A stretch of DNA of 64,000 nt from Ulota crispa. Lineage: Eukaryota > Streptophyta > Bryopsida > Orthotrichales > Orthotrichaceae. The stretch is from contig OY987248.1 of the NCBI GenBank assembly GCA_963920765.1, positions 1,617,001 through 1,681,000 on the forward strand, given 5' to 3'. Shown here piece after piece: positions 48,130-59,590 of the stretch. The translations under genes were made by a program, and so were the position numbers. Each line of letters opens with the position of its first letter. Position 1 is the stretch's first letter. The notes under the pieces were generated by a model, which saw only the letters and a program-made list of their open reading frames with translations, did not search any database and had not been told where the DNA came from.

Positions 48130-48235
48130 ATGCGGCAAAAACAGATGTGAATGTTAGTGTTCAATTTGAAATTTTAATAAATTAGGTAGTGTTTCTGGCC
48201 ACTTGGGCTAGTTATGAAAATCACGTTTACTGTCA
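48130..48235 (+). repeat. Copy of a DUF615 intron segment
   Basis: Shares AATTTGAAATTTTA and TAGTTATGAAAATCAC-like text, in order and spacing, with 25,595-25,670, the intron just before the 25,688 exon of the DUF615 gene. The exon itself is not present after it. Either a partial duplication or a shared dispersed repeat. Confidence 0.5.
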
Positions 48236-48914
48236 GTGATCTGATTAACCTTAAAGGTTTACCATGAGAAAACTGAAGATGGTCCTCAATTGTGTGAAGA
48301 ATGGGACTGCAAATATCCTTGCTTTGCAAGTAAGCTTAAAGAAGTTTAAGCCATGAAGGAAGGGGCAAAGAGAAACCGGATGCTTTTTCCAAGATGTGGC
48401 CTTTCACAATTGTGTGGGGAAATCCTTTAACATGGCTCATTCTATGTCCGAAAGGCAGGTTTAGTCCTAGAGGATGTACACTAAATACTGCGTGAATAAT
48501 CAGGTTGCCTTACTCTGCAAAGCTACCTTATGAATCATCGTTTGGTCACTTCGATGTCCATGCGACTCTTTAACCGTTTAGAGACCACTGAACCATATTT
48601 TGGCTGAGGAGAGTGGCTTTTGGCCTATATAGTAAAACTAGTGAACAATTTGGAAATTGGTTTTGAAGAATGCTTGTGATCATAATTTTTTTGCATCTAA
48701 CCAAAAAATCGACAATGAAATTGGGATATGTGATCAAGTTGATAAATAATGGTGTTTATACAACATGGTCTCAAAATACATATCCATATTTGATCAAAGA
48801 TGGGTCAAAGTAACAACACAATACATCAAGCATCTCAGAAGAATGCCAGGTTTCAATTGTACTATCCTCCAAATTTTAAATTGCTTAAGAAATACGCTTG
48901 TGTTGTTTCTCTAC

Positions 48915-49168
48915 AACACGATGTTCATTAATTTGGGAGACGGCAATTCCCAATTTGTATGTCTCTTTAATCTAAAACTCTCATCTTAATCTTGTTTGGC
49001 ACACCTGTGAGAAAACAACTGATACTTTATAGATACTTTACAGATGACAGATGTTTAGATCCAAATTAGTCATGAAAAAGTGGAAATAAAATGGGTGTGG
49101 CATGAAATGAAAATGTGGCCAGAAGTCCCAAAATGTGCTAGAATTCCCAAATTAATGAATATCATGTT
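48915..49168. mobile_element. 254-bp MITE nested in copy C
   Basis: Ends AACACGATGTTCATTAATTT and the complement of AATTAATGAATATCATGTT; CTAC flanks at 48,911-48,914 and 49,169-49,172. Copies A1 and B lack it at the same point, which confirms the insertion. Same family as the 120-bp element at 29,669. Confidence 0.8.
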
Positions 49169-49738
49169 CTACACAATAGCAGTATAATTGTAGTATTTCA
49201 AGATCTACTAAAATGGTATTGTCATTTCAATTTCAAAATTTATCATCCTACATTAAAGGCCAATTATTAATTGTTTACACCAATTGGATTATCTGTAGAA
49301 TTTATCAAACTTCTTGTAGAACCATTTTAGGATAGCAAAGAAAGTGGGATCTTTTACCCTTTTTGGTCACTTAGCTACACCTTGTGGTTGCTATTTTCAT
49401 TTGTTTTGAGTGGAACTAGTCTTATTGGAAAGGTGGGAAAGCTTGCTTTCTAGAAATATGAAGCTCTTCTCAAGCAAAGCTTTATGAAGTAGTAAGATCC
49501 AAAAGCACACAAGCATGAGAAACTAGAGATTTTTCCACCTATAGCTCATTTAGTCATTATAATATTTCACCTTCAACGGTAGATGTGGTTGAAATTTTGA
49601 AAATTTTTAGTAAACAAGGTGTTCTTTCCAATTGTACGGTCAGATTATTAAAATTGGGTCTACATTTGATTTAACGACACATCTAAGTGTACTATCCCAG
49701 TTTCTAGTGGATTTTGTGAAAACATGTGTGGTCTTTAA

Positions 49739-50355
49739 TCCAATAAGGTCCGTAGTCGATTTTGGAGGTGGGCAAAGCCTTTTTTGGTGTTTTGAAAAAA
49801 CTCATACTAACAAAGAATATGAATGCATACAAAAGATCCAATTGTACGGATGGCAATGTCATGCATGGTTTATGGGTATGCATCATTTGTTATTGTTTGA
49901 TTTCATTTGCAAAATTGCAAATAGGTTTAAATGTGCTTGCTTGTATGCATTTTTGTACAAATGGCAATCTCTACAATGGTGGATTGTGTTTTTTTATGGA
50001 TTGTTCTTTCTTGTTGCTTAATGGACCATGTGGCAATTTTGTAGGGTGATGATGGGTTTAGGGAAAACTTGGATTCTTGGGAACATGTACAAGTACTCAA
50101 TCTTGACCAATTATTACCATTTTTCTATGTTCATTCTTGTATTTTGGCAGCCAATACTTCTTGAGTTTTTCCAATGCCTTGACTATGTGGTAGCTGAGCT
50201 AAACTTGATTTATGTTCCAATCTATGGGGTTCCTAATTGTCTACACCCATCTCCTTTGCTGCATCCTCAAATTCCTTGTCAGGCTCTTCTTACCAACTAA
50301 AATGAATCAAAATCAACCAAAAAATTGGTCGACTAGATCTTAATGGGTCAAAGTG
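49739..50355. mobile_element. Probable element inserted in the right terminus of copy C
   Basis: Starts directly after the TTAA of GGTCTTTAA (49,735-49,738) and ends before TTAA at 50,356-50,359, the same site used in copies A1 and B. Its own ends (TCCAATAAGGTCC; GGGTCAAAGTG) form at best a weak inverted repeat, so this rests on position. Open frames inside (e.g. 49,632-50,021) have no recognised product. Confidence 0.4.
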
Positions 50356-50422
50356 TTAAAGCTTGAACATTACTAATTTGGTTTTTTGCAATGCCATTGT
50401 TGTTTCTAAGCTCTAAAAATTA

Positions 50423-50783
50423 CTCCTTTTGTCCCAAATTGATCTTCTTGTTGACCTTTATTTAATGTCCTAAAATAATCTTCTTGTTGGAGGAGGAAGG
50501 GAGCTAGAGGCACTTACACATAGTCCAACAGCATGGACATGCTAACCAATCCCTTGCCACCAAGTGAGTGGCCACTAGTGCTCTTCAAAAATGCCTTAGA
50601 AAATCAATTTTCAAGCACTTTGAAACAACACTTTAAAAACTATTTGAAAACTCAAAATTTCAAAACAATAGGAGGATATCAAACTCTATTTGTAGGTCTA
50701 AAAAAATTTGAAAAATGGTTTTTTTTAGCTTAGTCAATTATAGCATTTTGTGTAACATGAAGATCATTTTGGGACAGAGGGAG
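50423..50783. mobile_element. 361-bp Stowaway-like MITE
   Basis: TA 50,421-50,422, then CTCCTTTTGTCCCAAATTGA; right end TCATTTTGGGACAGAGGGAG then TA 50,784-50,785. Classic Stowaway terminal text with TA target duplication. Non-coding. Confidence 0.9.
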
Positions 50784-50785
50784 TA

Positions 50786-51876
50786 TTTTTATAAGAATTA
50801 CGCAGCAGCCAGGTGGCAATGACGCAACGACTGTGACTGGCGCTGCCAACACTGAAGTGACTTGTCACACTTCCCGCTTCGCAGGCACACTAGTGACTAG
50901 TCCCCATCACCATCAATTCAAAAACTCCTCCGCCTCCGCCACTCCTGTCACTCTCCTCCATTTCAAAAAAATTGCTGTTACATCTAATGCATTCTCACAT
51001 TCCTGCTTGCATGTCCAGTGAATTATGCTTACAAGTGCATTTTGAAGCAGCAAAGAGCGGAGATAACATAGTGTGTGTGAGGTCAAGCTAGGATACACAC
51101 TCATTTGTTGCATACATTGCAAGATTCATTTGAGTTGAATTGAATTGCATAGACAACAAAGAGCTCGTTTCTATTCTGACTTGTCATTTCTTTTTATTTC
51201 ATTTGGTTTGGAGTCATGTTGAATGTTTCTTTCAATGCTGACGGTTAAGCATAATTGGCACTGGCTGTTGTGTAATCACGTTCAGAGCGGTGTGTGGTGA
51301 TTCTGCAAGTTCAAGATATAGAAATCCTATGAGACTTAGGCGGGTCAGTTGACGTCGTTCATTATCCAAGTAGTGTTACATTGCTCCATTTCTTATAAAT
51401 AGCTTTAGAGTCAGAGGTTTGTTTTTTTTGGTTGTTGTTTCTTGGATGTTGAGAATGATGGAAGCATTTGGAAGGTAATTAAGTCAGATTGCATGTTAAT
51501 TAAACTTCCCAAATGCCAAAACTTGAAACAAAAAATCCACTTTTGAAGCTACATTTTGAGTGCAGCATTTTTTTAAATTATATTGTAGAAAGAACATAAC
51601 TAAGGTATGATTTCTTCTTTCTCATGATTGATACTAGTTTTGTTGCGTTGTTAGGAATAGCTACGTTTAATTATTTCGGCATTAAGGTTAAGCTAGGGTT
51701 GATGTATAATTATGTAGGAGTAAAGTAGTTGTAGCAGCAGTGTGACAAACTGGACATTGTCAGTGGTGGCGTGTTGCACGAGGTTGTTACTTCAAGCGTT
51801 TGCCATTTGTAGTGATGTCAATAAGATGAGCCGTAATTTCTCACTATGAAGATTGTTACGGATCTGTGGGGGGACT
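50786..51876 (+). other. Upstream region of the 51.9-kb gene
   Basis: A somewhat GC-richer patch (50,810-50,960) precedes AT-rich DNA. No recognisable coding exon; it may hold the promoter and any missing 5' exon of the following gene. Confidence 0.3.
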
Positions 51877-54480
51877 GAGCAGGAGAAAGGAGAGATTTAC
51901 TACTTCCTCAAGCCAAAAGTGGATGTTGAAAAGCTGCAAAGCTTAGATGATGTGCAGCGCATGTTTTTGTGCTTTGAGCTCAGGCTGCTGAAACTCTAAT
52001 CGAGGAGAAGCAAAGCTTAGAAGCAAGTAATGCTTTGTAATGCTACAAGACATACAAAATTTTGATATGTCAATCACCGTATCCAAAAAAAATTAGCAAA
52101 AAATTCCTTGTTCAAACATTTGTAGATTTCAAAGAAGCAAATTTTGCATTCCCTTGCCATACATGAAAACTTTCGTCTAATCTGTTGGAATGACTTGTTA
52201 AATGTGTCAGGAAAAAAAGGGCAACTAAAAGAAGCACACGAGAAGGAAGAGAGCACTCCAGCCGACTTGAAGAAATCTGATGCCGCAAACAAGGAAGAAG
52301 AAACAAAAACAGAAGGTGGTGATGGCTCTATTGAAGTAAAGCCAAAGAAGACTCCACGTGAGGAGAAGAATGGTACTAAGACGGAAAATGCTACCAAGAC
52401 AGAGAAAGGCAAAGACATAAAGGTAGTAAAACTTGCCATCTTGTTAAAATACCTTTGTTATACTTAACTTTGAAAGAATGTCTCATTTTCTATTTTTTCA
52501 TATCTAAATTTATTAAGCTATACATTAGCAAATGGTTATCAAGGCAATATCAGGAATGGAAGCTTGTTGTATTGTATTTTGCAAAGTTGTTAAGTTCATC
52601 AGTTGGTTGTGAAACTACCAGAAAATTGAGATTGCAGAGAAGCCGCTATTTCAATACATTGTGATGGGACGATTCAAGAGCCTTCTTAATGTGGATAAAG
52701 GCAAGCCTAGGCTTTACTGGGGCTTTGTGCAGCTTGTCACCACCGGTGCTGGCGACCTCAAGAAAGTGTTATGTGAGGGTAAGTAACTAGAACACTCGTG
52801 TTTGAGCCTTCAAGGGGAAGCTTGACATTTACTAGGCAGTATGAAGATTTAAGTAGCCCTACATTATATAAGTTTAGTAGGTACGAGATGTGATGGATAC
52901 TTGTGTAATTGGGATTCTACTAAGTGATGGTTGGATTTCTTGTAAAGGAAATTGACGCTACACTTACACTCGGTCGTAGGGTGAGCCCTGCAGCAAGGCT
53001 TGTGGGTGAAGGCAGATATAGTATTGTTAAACATCAAAAGGGAGAGAGGCAACCAAGCACTTACTTGGCTTACAAGCTTGTGCATCCTGGATCACATAAG
53101 AAGCATGACCCGCAAGGGACAATAAACATCAAGCATCAGGCATGTTTCAATATCCAGGTACTGCAAAGCTCATGGACGCAATCCTTGACAGATAATGCTA
53201 ATGCAAGGTTATTGCCTTTTGAACATGAAGTCAATGTGACACTAATATTTTGCAAGATAATGAGGATGAATATCTAGAATGGTAGCATTTAATTAACTGA
53301 CAATGTGCTTAGAAAAATCTGATTTTTGAATATATGTTGTAAATGAGATTTTATTGCACACACTTATGATCATGAGAGTTTTGACTTAGATTCTTAGAAC
53401 TATGCATTGAGCTAAAGAACTTGGCTTCCTCTAGTGTCATTTGCTAGAATCAAATTCAAGGGGAGGTCGAACAAAACAGGGCTTTCAAAATCTCACAGTC
53501 ATGTGTAATCTTTTGAAATTTCCAACACAGACTTTGGTTTTTAAAAATAGCCATTATATATTGGCATTATGATTAGTTATCACAACAATCAATTCCACTG
53601 TTATTGTAAGCAACTTTGTAAGGTGAGGGTGTGAGTAGAATGTCCTTATGAGTCCTGATTTGAGTTATGAAAAGGTTGTACACTTTAAACCCCTCCTTTT
53701 TTGTTTGCTAGTTCAATCCATTTCTAATTCACATTGAACTAGTGATAAATTACTGAAGTCAAAATGAGGGTGCTTTAGAAACGTCGGTCCCTTGAAATGA
53801 TCATTGTTACTACATTGAAAGAACTAACATATACCCTTTTGTGAGAAAGCACATTGCAGAGAAAGGGCAGTTTTAGGACAATCTATTGTAGAACCTATTG
53901 CAAAGAAAGGTTGTACTAATTTGCATCATGTAGACTTCATTTCATAATCTCTATGAACGCAAGTGGCAATAATTCACTAGATAAGGAAGGCATAGGAGAG
54001 AACTATGATCTACCATCCCTTCATCCTCCAAATAGCTGATGATGACTTAGTGAAGCCCAAAGCTTACTATAGTTTGAAATGTTCTAGATTTTATCTTTTA
54101 GAAACAAGTGTTTTGCCAATTTTACAACTTAGCATGTTCGTTCAGTTTACGAGATCCTTACATTTTTCAGCGCTTGCTCCAAAACAATTTGACAAAAAAC
54201 GCAACTTGCTATTGCTGGTGCAGATGAGGAACCCCAAGCAACCTACGCTACCAACAACCAACACAGGAAACAAGCGGCCAGCGCTTTTGCCAGCGCATAT
54301 ACTGGGGGGATGGGAGTGAAATGCTTTGTACCATTGGATCCTCCAGACCTTCTCAACTACAAAGGCGTGCAGCTTTGCCTCCTCTCATCATATGATGTGC
54401 TATTGGATTCTAAGATAGACGCCAAGCTTGACACGTCAGACTCTTGGTCCGTCTGCTTAGAGATTGCTGTTGCCACCTAA
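51877..54480 (+). pseudogene. Conserved plant/fungal-type protein of unknown function, frame-broken
   Basis: Exons: ~51877-52026, 52211-52422, 52622-52778, 52925-53157, 54224-54480. Pieces: GEIYYFLKPKVDVEKLQSLD then DVQRMFL; a Lys/Glu-rich linker; EKPLFQYIVMGRFKSLL then KPRLYWGFVQLV; RVSPAARLVGEGRYSIVKH then YLAYKLVHPG; and CFVPLDPPDLLNYKG. This order (FF/YxPKV...DVQR, YWGFV, PAxPxGEGxY...HLAY, DPPELLxYEG) is that of a family common in fungi, often labelled 'BTB domain transcription factor' without a clear BTB fold, and also in plants/algae; this is from memory. Splice phases fit except for two frame breaks: one at about 51,965-51,985 and one in the G run at 54,303-54,309. So it is a young pseudogene, or the breaks are sequencing errors in an intact gene. 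Function unknown. Confidence 0.6.
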
Positions 54481-54915
54481 GACCATGCGAAGCTCATCAG
54501 GTCTCTGTTTGAAGGAACCTAGGAATAGCTTCTTCTTATTTGATTTCTCTCCCTCTCACCGGCTTAGCGCTCCATGGTCATTGGCAAATTGCAAAATCAA
54601 TACTATGATCAAAGTAGTGTAACCAACTCTTTTTCACTTTGATGTTTTTTGGGACTACTCAGGTTTGAAGCTTCTTTGTTCAGTGTACAGCATTACGGCA
54701 AAAAGCAGGAAAGAAACAAGGTGATGTTGAACTTTGTAATAGACTGCTTGACTAGAAATACTTTGAGAAACAACGCTTCTTAGTAGTGTCCCTTCTTGTA
54801 GGTTAGGTGCCTTGAAATTCATTTGATGCAGGATTTGGAATACAAAAAGAATTGTACTTTGCATTGGTAGTCTTTTCTAAAATACTTGCTCACGAGGCTT
54901 CTAGTTATGTGTACG
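54481..54915. other. Spacer between the 51.9-kb gene and the ACX3 duplicate
   Basis: AT-rich, no recognised feature. Probably contains the 3' flank of the preceding gene. Confidence 0.35.
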
Positions 54916-56560
54916 GTAACGCTCAATGAGAAGTGGATGTTGGGCTGGGAAGAGAGGGAGGGGGGTGGTTGAGGTTCTCCAGGCCCATGGCGCTGCTCTT
55001 GGGGCGCCCTTTCATGCGGTTGGCAAAGAAGTGGGCAAGCAGGGCCTTGTTGAAGTGCTGTGTGAGCACGTGATTGTTGCCCTCAAATGTCGACTGCATG
55101 TCGTGCTCCGCTTTGAGTTGCTTGATGTGGTTCTCTGACTTCAAGCCTTGCCCTCCGCATGCCTCTCTGCATTCCTGCACCATTCTCCTCCCATCACAAC
55201 CACAACCACAACTATGGTTGTTATCAGGGCATTTGTTCCTGGCAGAACAGAGTCGGATTGACAACATTCTAATAGGTTGGCAACATTCTGACAAACTTGG
55301 ACCAATGTGGGCTAGTCCCTCCATTTATTACTCAATGCACTATGGACAACAAAGATTTGGTAAAAATCAAGACAAATGCCCTAGTTGTCATACTCAACAA
55401 GAGATTGACCAAGGACTAGCCCGTCCATGTCAAACCATTCAAGAACACTCAACCATCTATTAGATTCTAAGCATAAAAATCCTAGTTGGTCCATGTTTGC
55501 CCACCCATGCCAAAAGGCATGTCCAATTGCCTCAATTTGTCTAATATGGCAACCTTACATACTCACAACTTGCAAAGTGAGGTGTGTTTCAAAGTGTTCA
55601 CAATAGAGGTAATCACACCTTCTTCACCCCATTCTCTTTTTGTAGGGAATGGGGATGTGGCATTCTCTCCTTGATTTGCAGAGGTACTATTCTTTAAATA
55701 TTGAGAAGATTGTTTCTTCACCTTTGGAGGAGATGGGTGAGAAGAAGTTTTTAGCACATGAAATTTCTAATGATGCATATGGTTGAGTGTGTGAACGCAA
55801 TTTGCTTTCTTATTGCATTACCATCTTTTAGGTACATTCATTCTCCATTATTCACAAAAGGAAATCACACCTTCTTCATTGAGAAGTGCTCCCATTGGCT
55901 CCTATTTTGACTCCACAACTTCTCATTCTTCATAGAGTTTTCATTCCCAAAGAAGGTGTGATTATTGGTTACCCCTATTGTCAGGAAAATCCTAGGCTTG
56001 GAGTATAGGATTGCTGATTTGCTGCCATTTGCGAGCTCTCTCTTCAAACTGTAGCACACTTTTCAATACAAAATATTGTACGTTTGCAAACAAATGACAA
56101 ATTCTCATTCACAAGAATGTACCACAGAATCCATGCTTATTTTCCCATTCAGTTTGATGACTTAAGTTAAAAAAAAAGCGAAATGAAAGCTTGACAAAAT
56201 AGAATAATTATCCTTGGATTTGGGATAACAAGGACAAACCTGCAGTTTGTGCATGCTCTGCCATGAAAACATGGCCTTGAACCCACTTGACATGATGTGG
56301 ACAAATTTCACGTCTTTGGGGTCTTTGTTAAAGTACAGTCTTTTCAAATCCAGCGCAGCAAAGTTCATAGTATACCTGCAATTTGGATCACATGTTTTAA
56401 GATAAGCATAGTTCAAAAGAAAAAGGATTTGCGTATGGTTCTTATTATTGAATTTGGGGTAATGCTTGATAATGAGGGCATTATTAGAGCATAATAAGGG
56501 TTGATGCAGAAGATGACAGCACGCAAGCTTGTGAGCATGAGCTTGTGAGTTTATGAGCAA
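54916..56560 (-). pseudogene. Partial duplicate of ACX3 (exons 6 and 7 with their intron)
   Basis: Exon 6 copy 56375-56240 and truncated exon 7 copy 55174-~54940 are open and close to the ACX3 exons ([35 protein letters not shown]; catalytic-Glu motif TFEGNN). The intron is also duplicated, including the TCA-flanked MITE. There are no other ACX3 exons, so no functional enzyme can be made. At 54,916-54,935 a 20-base block matches 32,994-33,013, which in the parent lies beyond the other end of the duplicated segment; the copy is thus circularly permuted. Homology at the far end stops near 56,510 (parent ~32,970). The exon frames remain open, so the event is not ancient. Confidence 0.85.
55601..55980. 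mobile_element. 380-bp TCA-flanked MITE in the ACX3 duplicate
   Basis: Ends CAATAGAGGTAATCACACC and the complement of AAGGTGTGATTATTGG...CCTATTG; TCA at 55,598-55,600 and 55,981-55,983. It is the copy of 31,977-32,414 carried along by the duplication. Confidence 0.8.
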
Positions 56561-59260
56561 GAAATTTTTTAAGTAAATTTTGGAATGAAGTACTTATGAT
56601 TGTGGAATTTTTGTACAAATATGAAATAATAAATAGGTCATATTGTAAGGGTACTTGTGGAATATATGAAACAAATTGAACATCTTCATCAAATTTTTCA
56701 AGCTTGTTGTAAACTTATATAAAGCATATAATAATTAAATAAACTAACAAATGCAAGAAACAAATATGTAGCCATAAAACACAAAAATGTATAGATAATA
56801 AAAAAACCATACACGGACCACTTTGTGAATTATAGTCTCACATGTCTAAGTCTCAGTGGACTTATTAGATGAGTCATCAGTACTAGGCATGTCTAAAGAC
56901 TGCTCTATGTCAAAAGCCATTCCACCAATAAATTCAAAGATGGCTATTCAAAGTATAAGTATCACAACAACATCTAGATTTAAAGAATCATAAGCTTCAA
57001 ACACTGAGGCCATTTGCTGTGCATACAAACATAGTGGAAAATTCTTATCTAGGCTAATTCAAAAGTCCTTAATAGTGTTGGTTAGAGAATTTGTCATTGT
57101 CATCAATTCACAATTATTATTTAAATACATTCAATATATTAAAGTCAATTCAAACATAAAATAATACATTAAATTTTAATAGAATGATGAAAGATGAAGA
57201 CTTACTTACCAAATTATAATTTTGTGCAAATGTTTGAGATAATACCTAGATATCATTTGGATCTTCTGTAGTCACTATTGAAGATGGTTCCTCCTTATCT
57301 ACTATGGCTAACAAGGTCTGCATCATGGATTTTAATATTGCAACAGAAACATCTTCATTTTCCTCTAATTCCAAAATATGATGGTATATACTACAACAAG
57401 CTATAACCATTGCACTTGTAAACAAAATAGAAACTATTAAGCAAAAATAAGTTGAAAACAAAAAGAAGGATACAAAGAAAATAACAATACAACTAGCAAT
57501 CATACTAGTTGAGGTTGTACAATCCAAAATAACATCACTTTCAAACAATACAGCTTCAATGAGAAGCTAAATGAACCTGAGATCTTTCACCCATGGTCCT
57601 CTGAGCCATGGTCTAATGCCATGCAAGCCTAAATTGTTTATCCATGTAAAGTCCATGAAATTGTGATCTCATGCAATGTCCAAGCCTACTTTCTCCATTA
57701 TCTCTTTGTGTTTGAAAGAGAAATTGCATTTTTGTACCCCCTTCAGATCCTTCACCAAGAGGATAAATCCAAAATTTTGTGTCCAAAAAACCAACCATGC
57801 AACTAACAAATTACTATACACACATAAAATAAAATAAAAACAACAAATCATAGAAGGAAAAATGTAAAAGACTCATATTGCAAGAAGTATCAAAAGATAA
57901 AGTCAAATGTAGTCAACTTGTACTCATCTACTCTTTCATTATCAACATACAATAAGTTTTGCAAAGCCTTGTAATACTAACCTTAGAATCAGTAGAATAA
58001 GAATAAACAACAACAATTCTGCCATAGTCTTGCAAATGCTTCTTAGTAATAACAAAACTACGTGAAGTACATTCTGATCATTTTATCAAAGTTCTAAAAA
58101 AAATCAAATAACCATTACATGAAAACCTTGAAATACACAAGACTACATCACTTTACCTTTAATATAGATTTTAGGTTATAAAAATGCAACCTACCTCAAA
58201 ATATCAAAAATATTTGCTTATGAAAGTCTTCAAGTTCTTTTCTAGCATTGATACTAGTGGAAACCATCTAGCATAAGAAGACGGCACCAACAAATTGCAT
58301 TATTTGAAGAACTTGGGCTTTTGGTACATATGATGTTGTGTGGCTTGTGGCAACAAGTAGAGCTTGTCTAACATCATTTCAAGTATCTCATTTAAGTTAA
58401 AATGCTTTTCAAACTATGTAAAGGTGAGTAACTACATGTTTTTTATGAATGGATAAAGAAACGCATGAAGCACTAAAACAAAAAATTATCAATACCAATG
58501 TCAAATCTCTTCAAGATAATTTTGGCTATTGGTTGGATTTGCAATAGCTACAAATTCCATCATTTTCACATAAAATTTCTTAAGTTTCTCCTTTGATCCT
58601 ACTTGCGTGACTTCAGCTACATCAACATCTCTTATTTCATCCTCAACAATGATTTCATGGTACTTCCATAAAACAAGTCTAAGAAACAACAATAAACTTT
58701 TACTACTCATATTGATAAAAAGAACAAACTAAATCATTACATCAAAAGAACAATATAAGAAACAACTACTAAAAGAAGAATTGAAATAATTGCGGCTAAG
58801 AGTAATTTTGCATACACAAAACATGAAGGAGATAAGCACATTTGAAAATATTGTATACCACGTCTTCTTTATTGGATTCACTCCACAATATTTTAGCCTA
58901 AAAAGATGCAAAACCTCAATACACTTTTCTAGTAAAAGCAAGCTAATTTTTTAATAATATGATGTAAGCATCAGACAAGTTGAACAACTACAAACAAATC
59001 ACCACATATTAACATTATAGGATCTTGGGCTTGCAGCAAAAAATTGTCATCATCAAATGACACACCCACAAAAATATTTGTAATAGCATCAATAGCAAGT
59101 TGTGAATCCAAAACAAAAGAGTTTAGTGATGAAGTAGAAAAATTATATATCTTGAATATGACAAACACTTCAAATCATCTATTACTAATTATTATAAAAT
59201 AAAACAACAAAAGATTATAATTTAGCCTTACACCGTTGTCCTGATGGAAATATTTTTATC
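56561..59260 (-). other. AT-rich region with minus-strand ORF islands, unassigned
   Basis: Several minus-strand open pieces (59168-58971, 58941-58729, 58710-58501, 57851-57613, 57548-57246) lie in one orientation with AT-rich gaps, as exons of one gene or a decayed element might. Pieces such as VLDSQLAIDAITNIFVG and LEENEDVSVAILKSMMQTLL look protein-like, but I do not recognise a family and no splice chain could be proven. Confidence 0.25.
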
Positions 59261-59299
59261 ATGTTAATACTCGTTATTTATTTATGTTTGTGTTGATTT

Positions 59300-59590
59300 C
59301 AATAAATCAACAGTTCTGGCAAAAGAGGTAGTCGTGGTGAGGACCACGGTTTGGTGACAGCGCAGCAGCCATAGTTTCTAGTGCACTGCGCCGTTGTATC
59401 ACATGCATAGCTCAGAAGGGTAGATAGCGGATTGGCTGGGCCAATTTCCTACATCACTAGTTGCCAAACCGTGGACCGCCATCACCGCTCAACAAGTCCG
59501 ATGGGATTCAAACTCGGACCGGCGGGCGGCCAGAGACGACCACTTCTCTAGCCAACCAAGTCCACGACTTGGCGACTGAAGACAAGCATC
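59300..59590 (-). mobile_element. SINE-like tRNA-derived element
   Basis: On the minus strand a box-A-like TTGGCTAGAGAAGTGG is followed about 35 bases later by a box-B-like GAGTTTGAATCCC, the layout of a tRNA-type Pol III promoter. The body is GC-rich against AT-rich flanks. It also has an internal hairpin: GGACCACGGTTTGG at 59,341 versus CCAAACCGTGGACC at 59,465. No target repeat or A/T tail was firmly placed, so limits are approximate. Confidence 0.45.

Larger units (their letters stand above)
48574..50363 (+). mobile_element. TTAA element copy C, interrupted by two insertions
   Basis: TTAA 48,570-48,573 then CCGTTTAGAGACCACTGAACC; the text follows copies A1 and B through GTGTGGTCTTTAA at 49,727-49,738. 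Removing the MITE at 48,915-49,168 leaves about 0.9 kb, the family size. The right terminus past 50,359 (AGCTTGAA) is a diverged form of the AGGGTTAA expected after the nested element. Confidence 0.65.
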
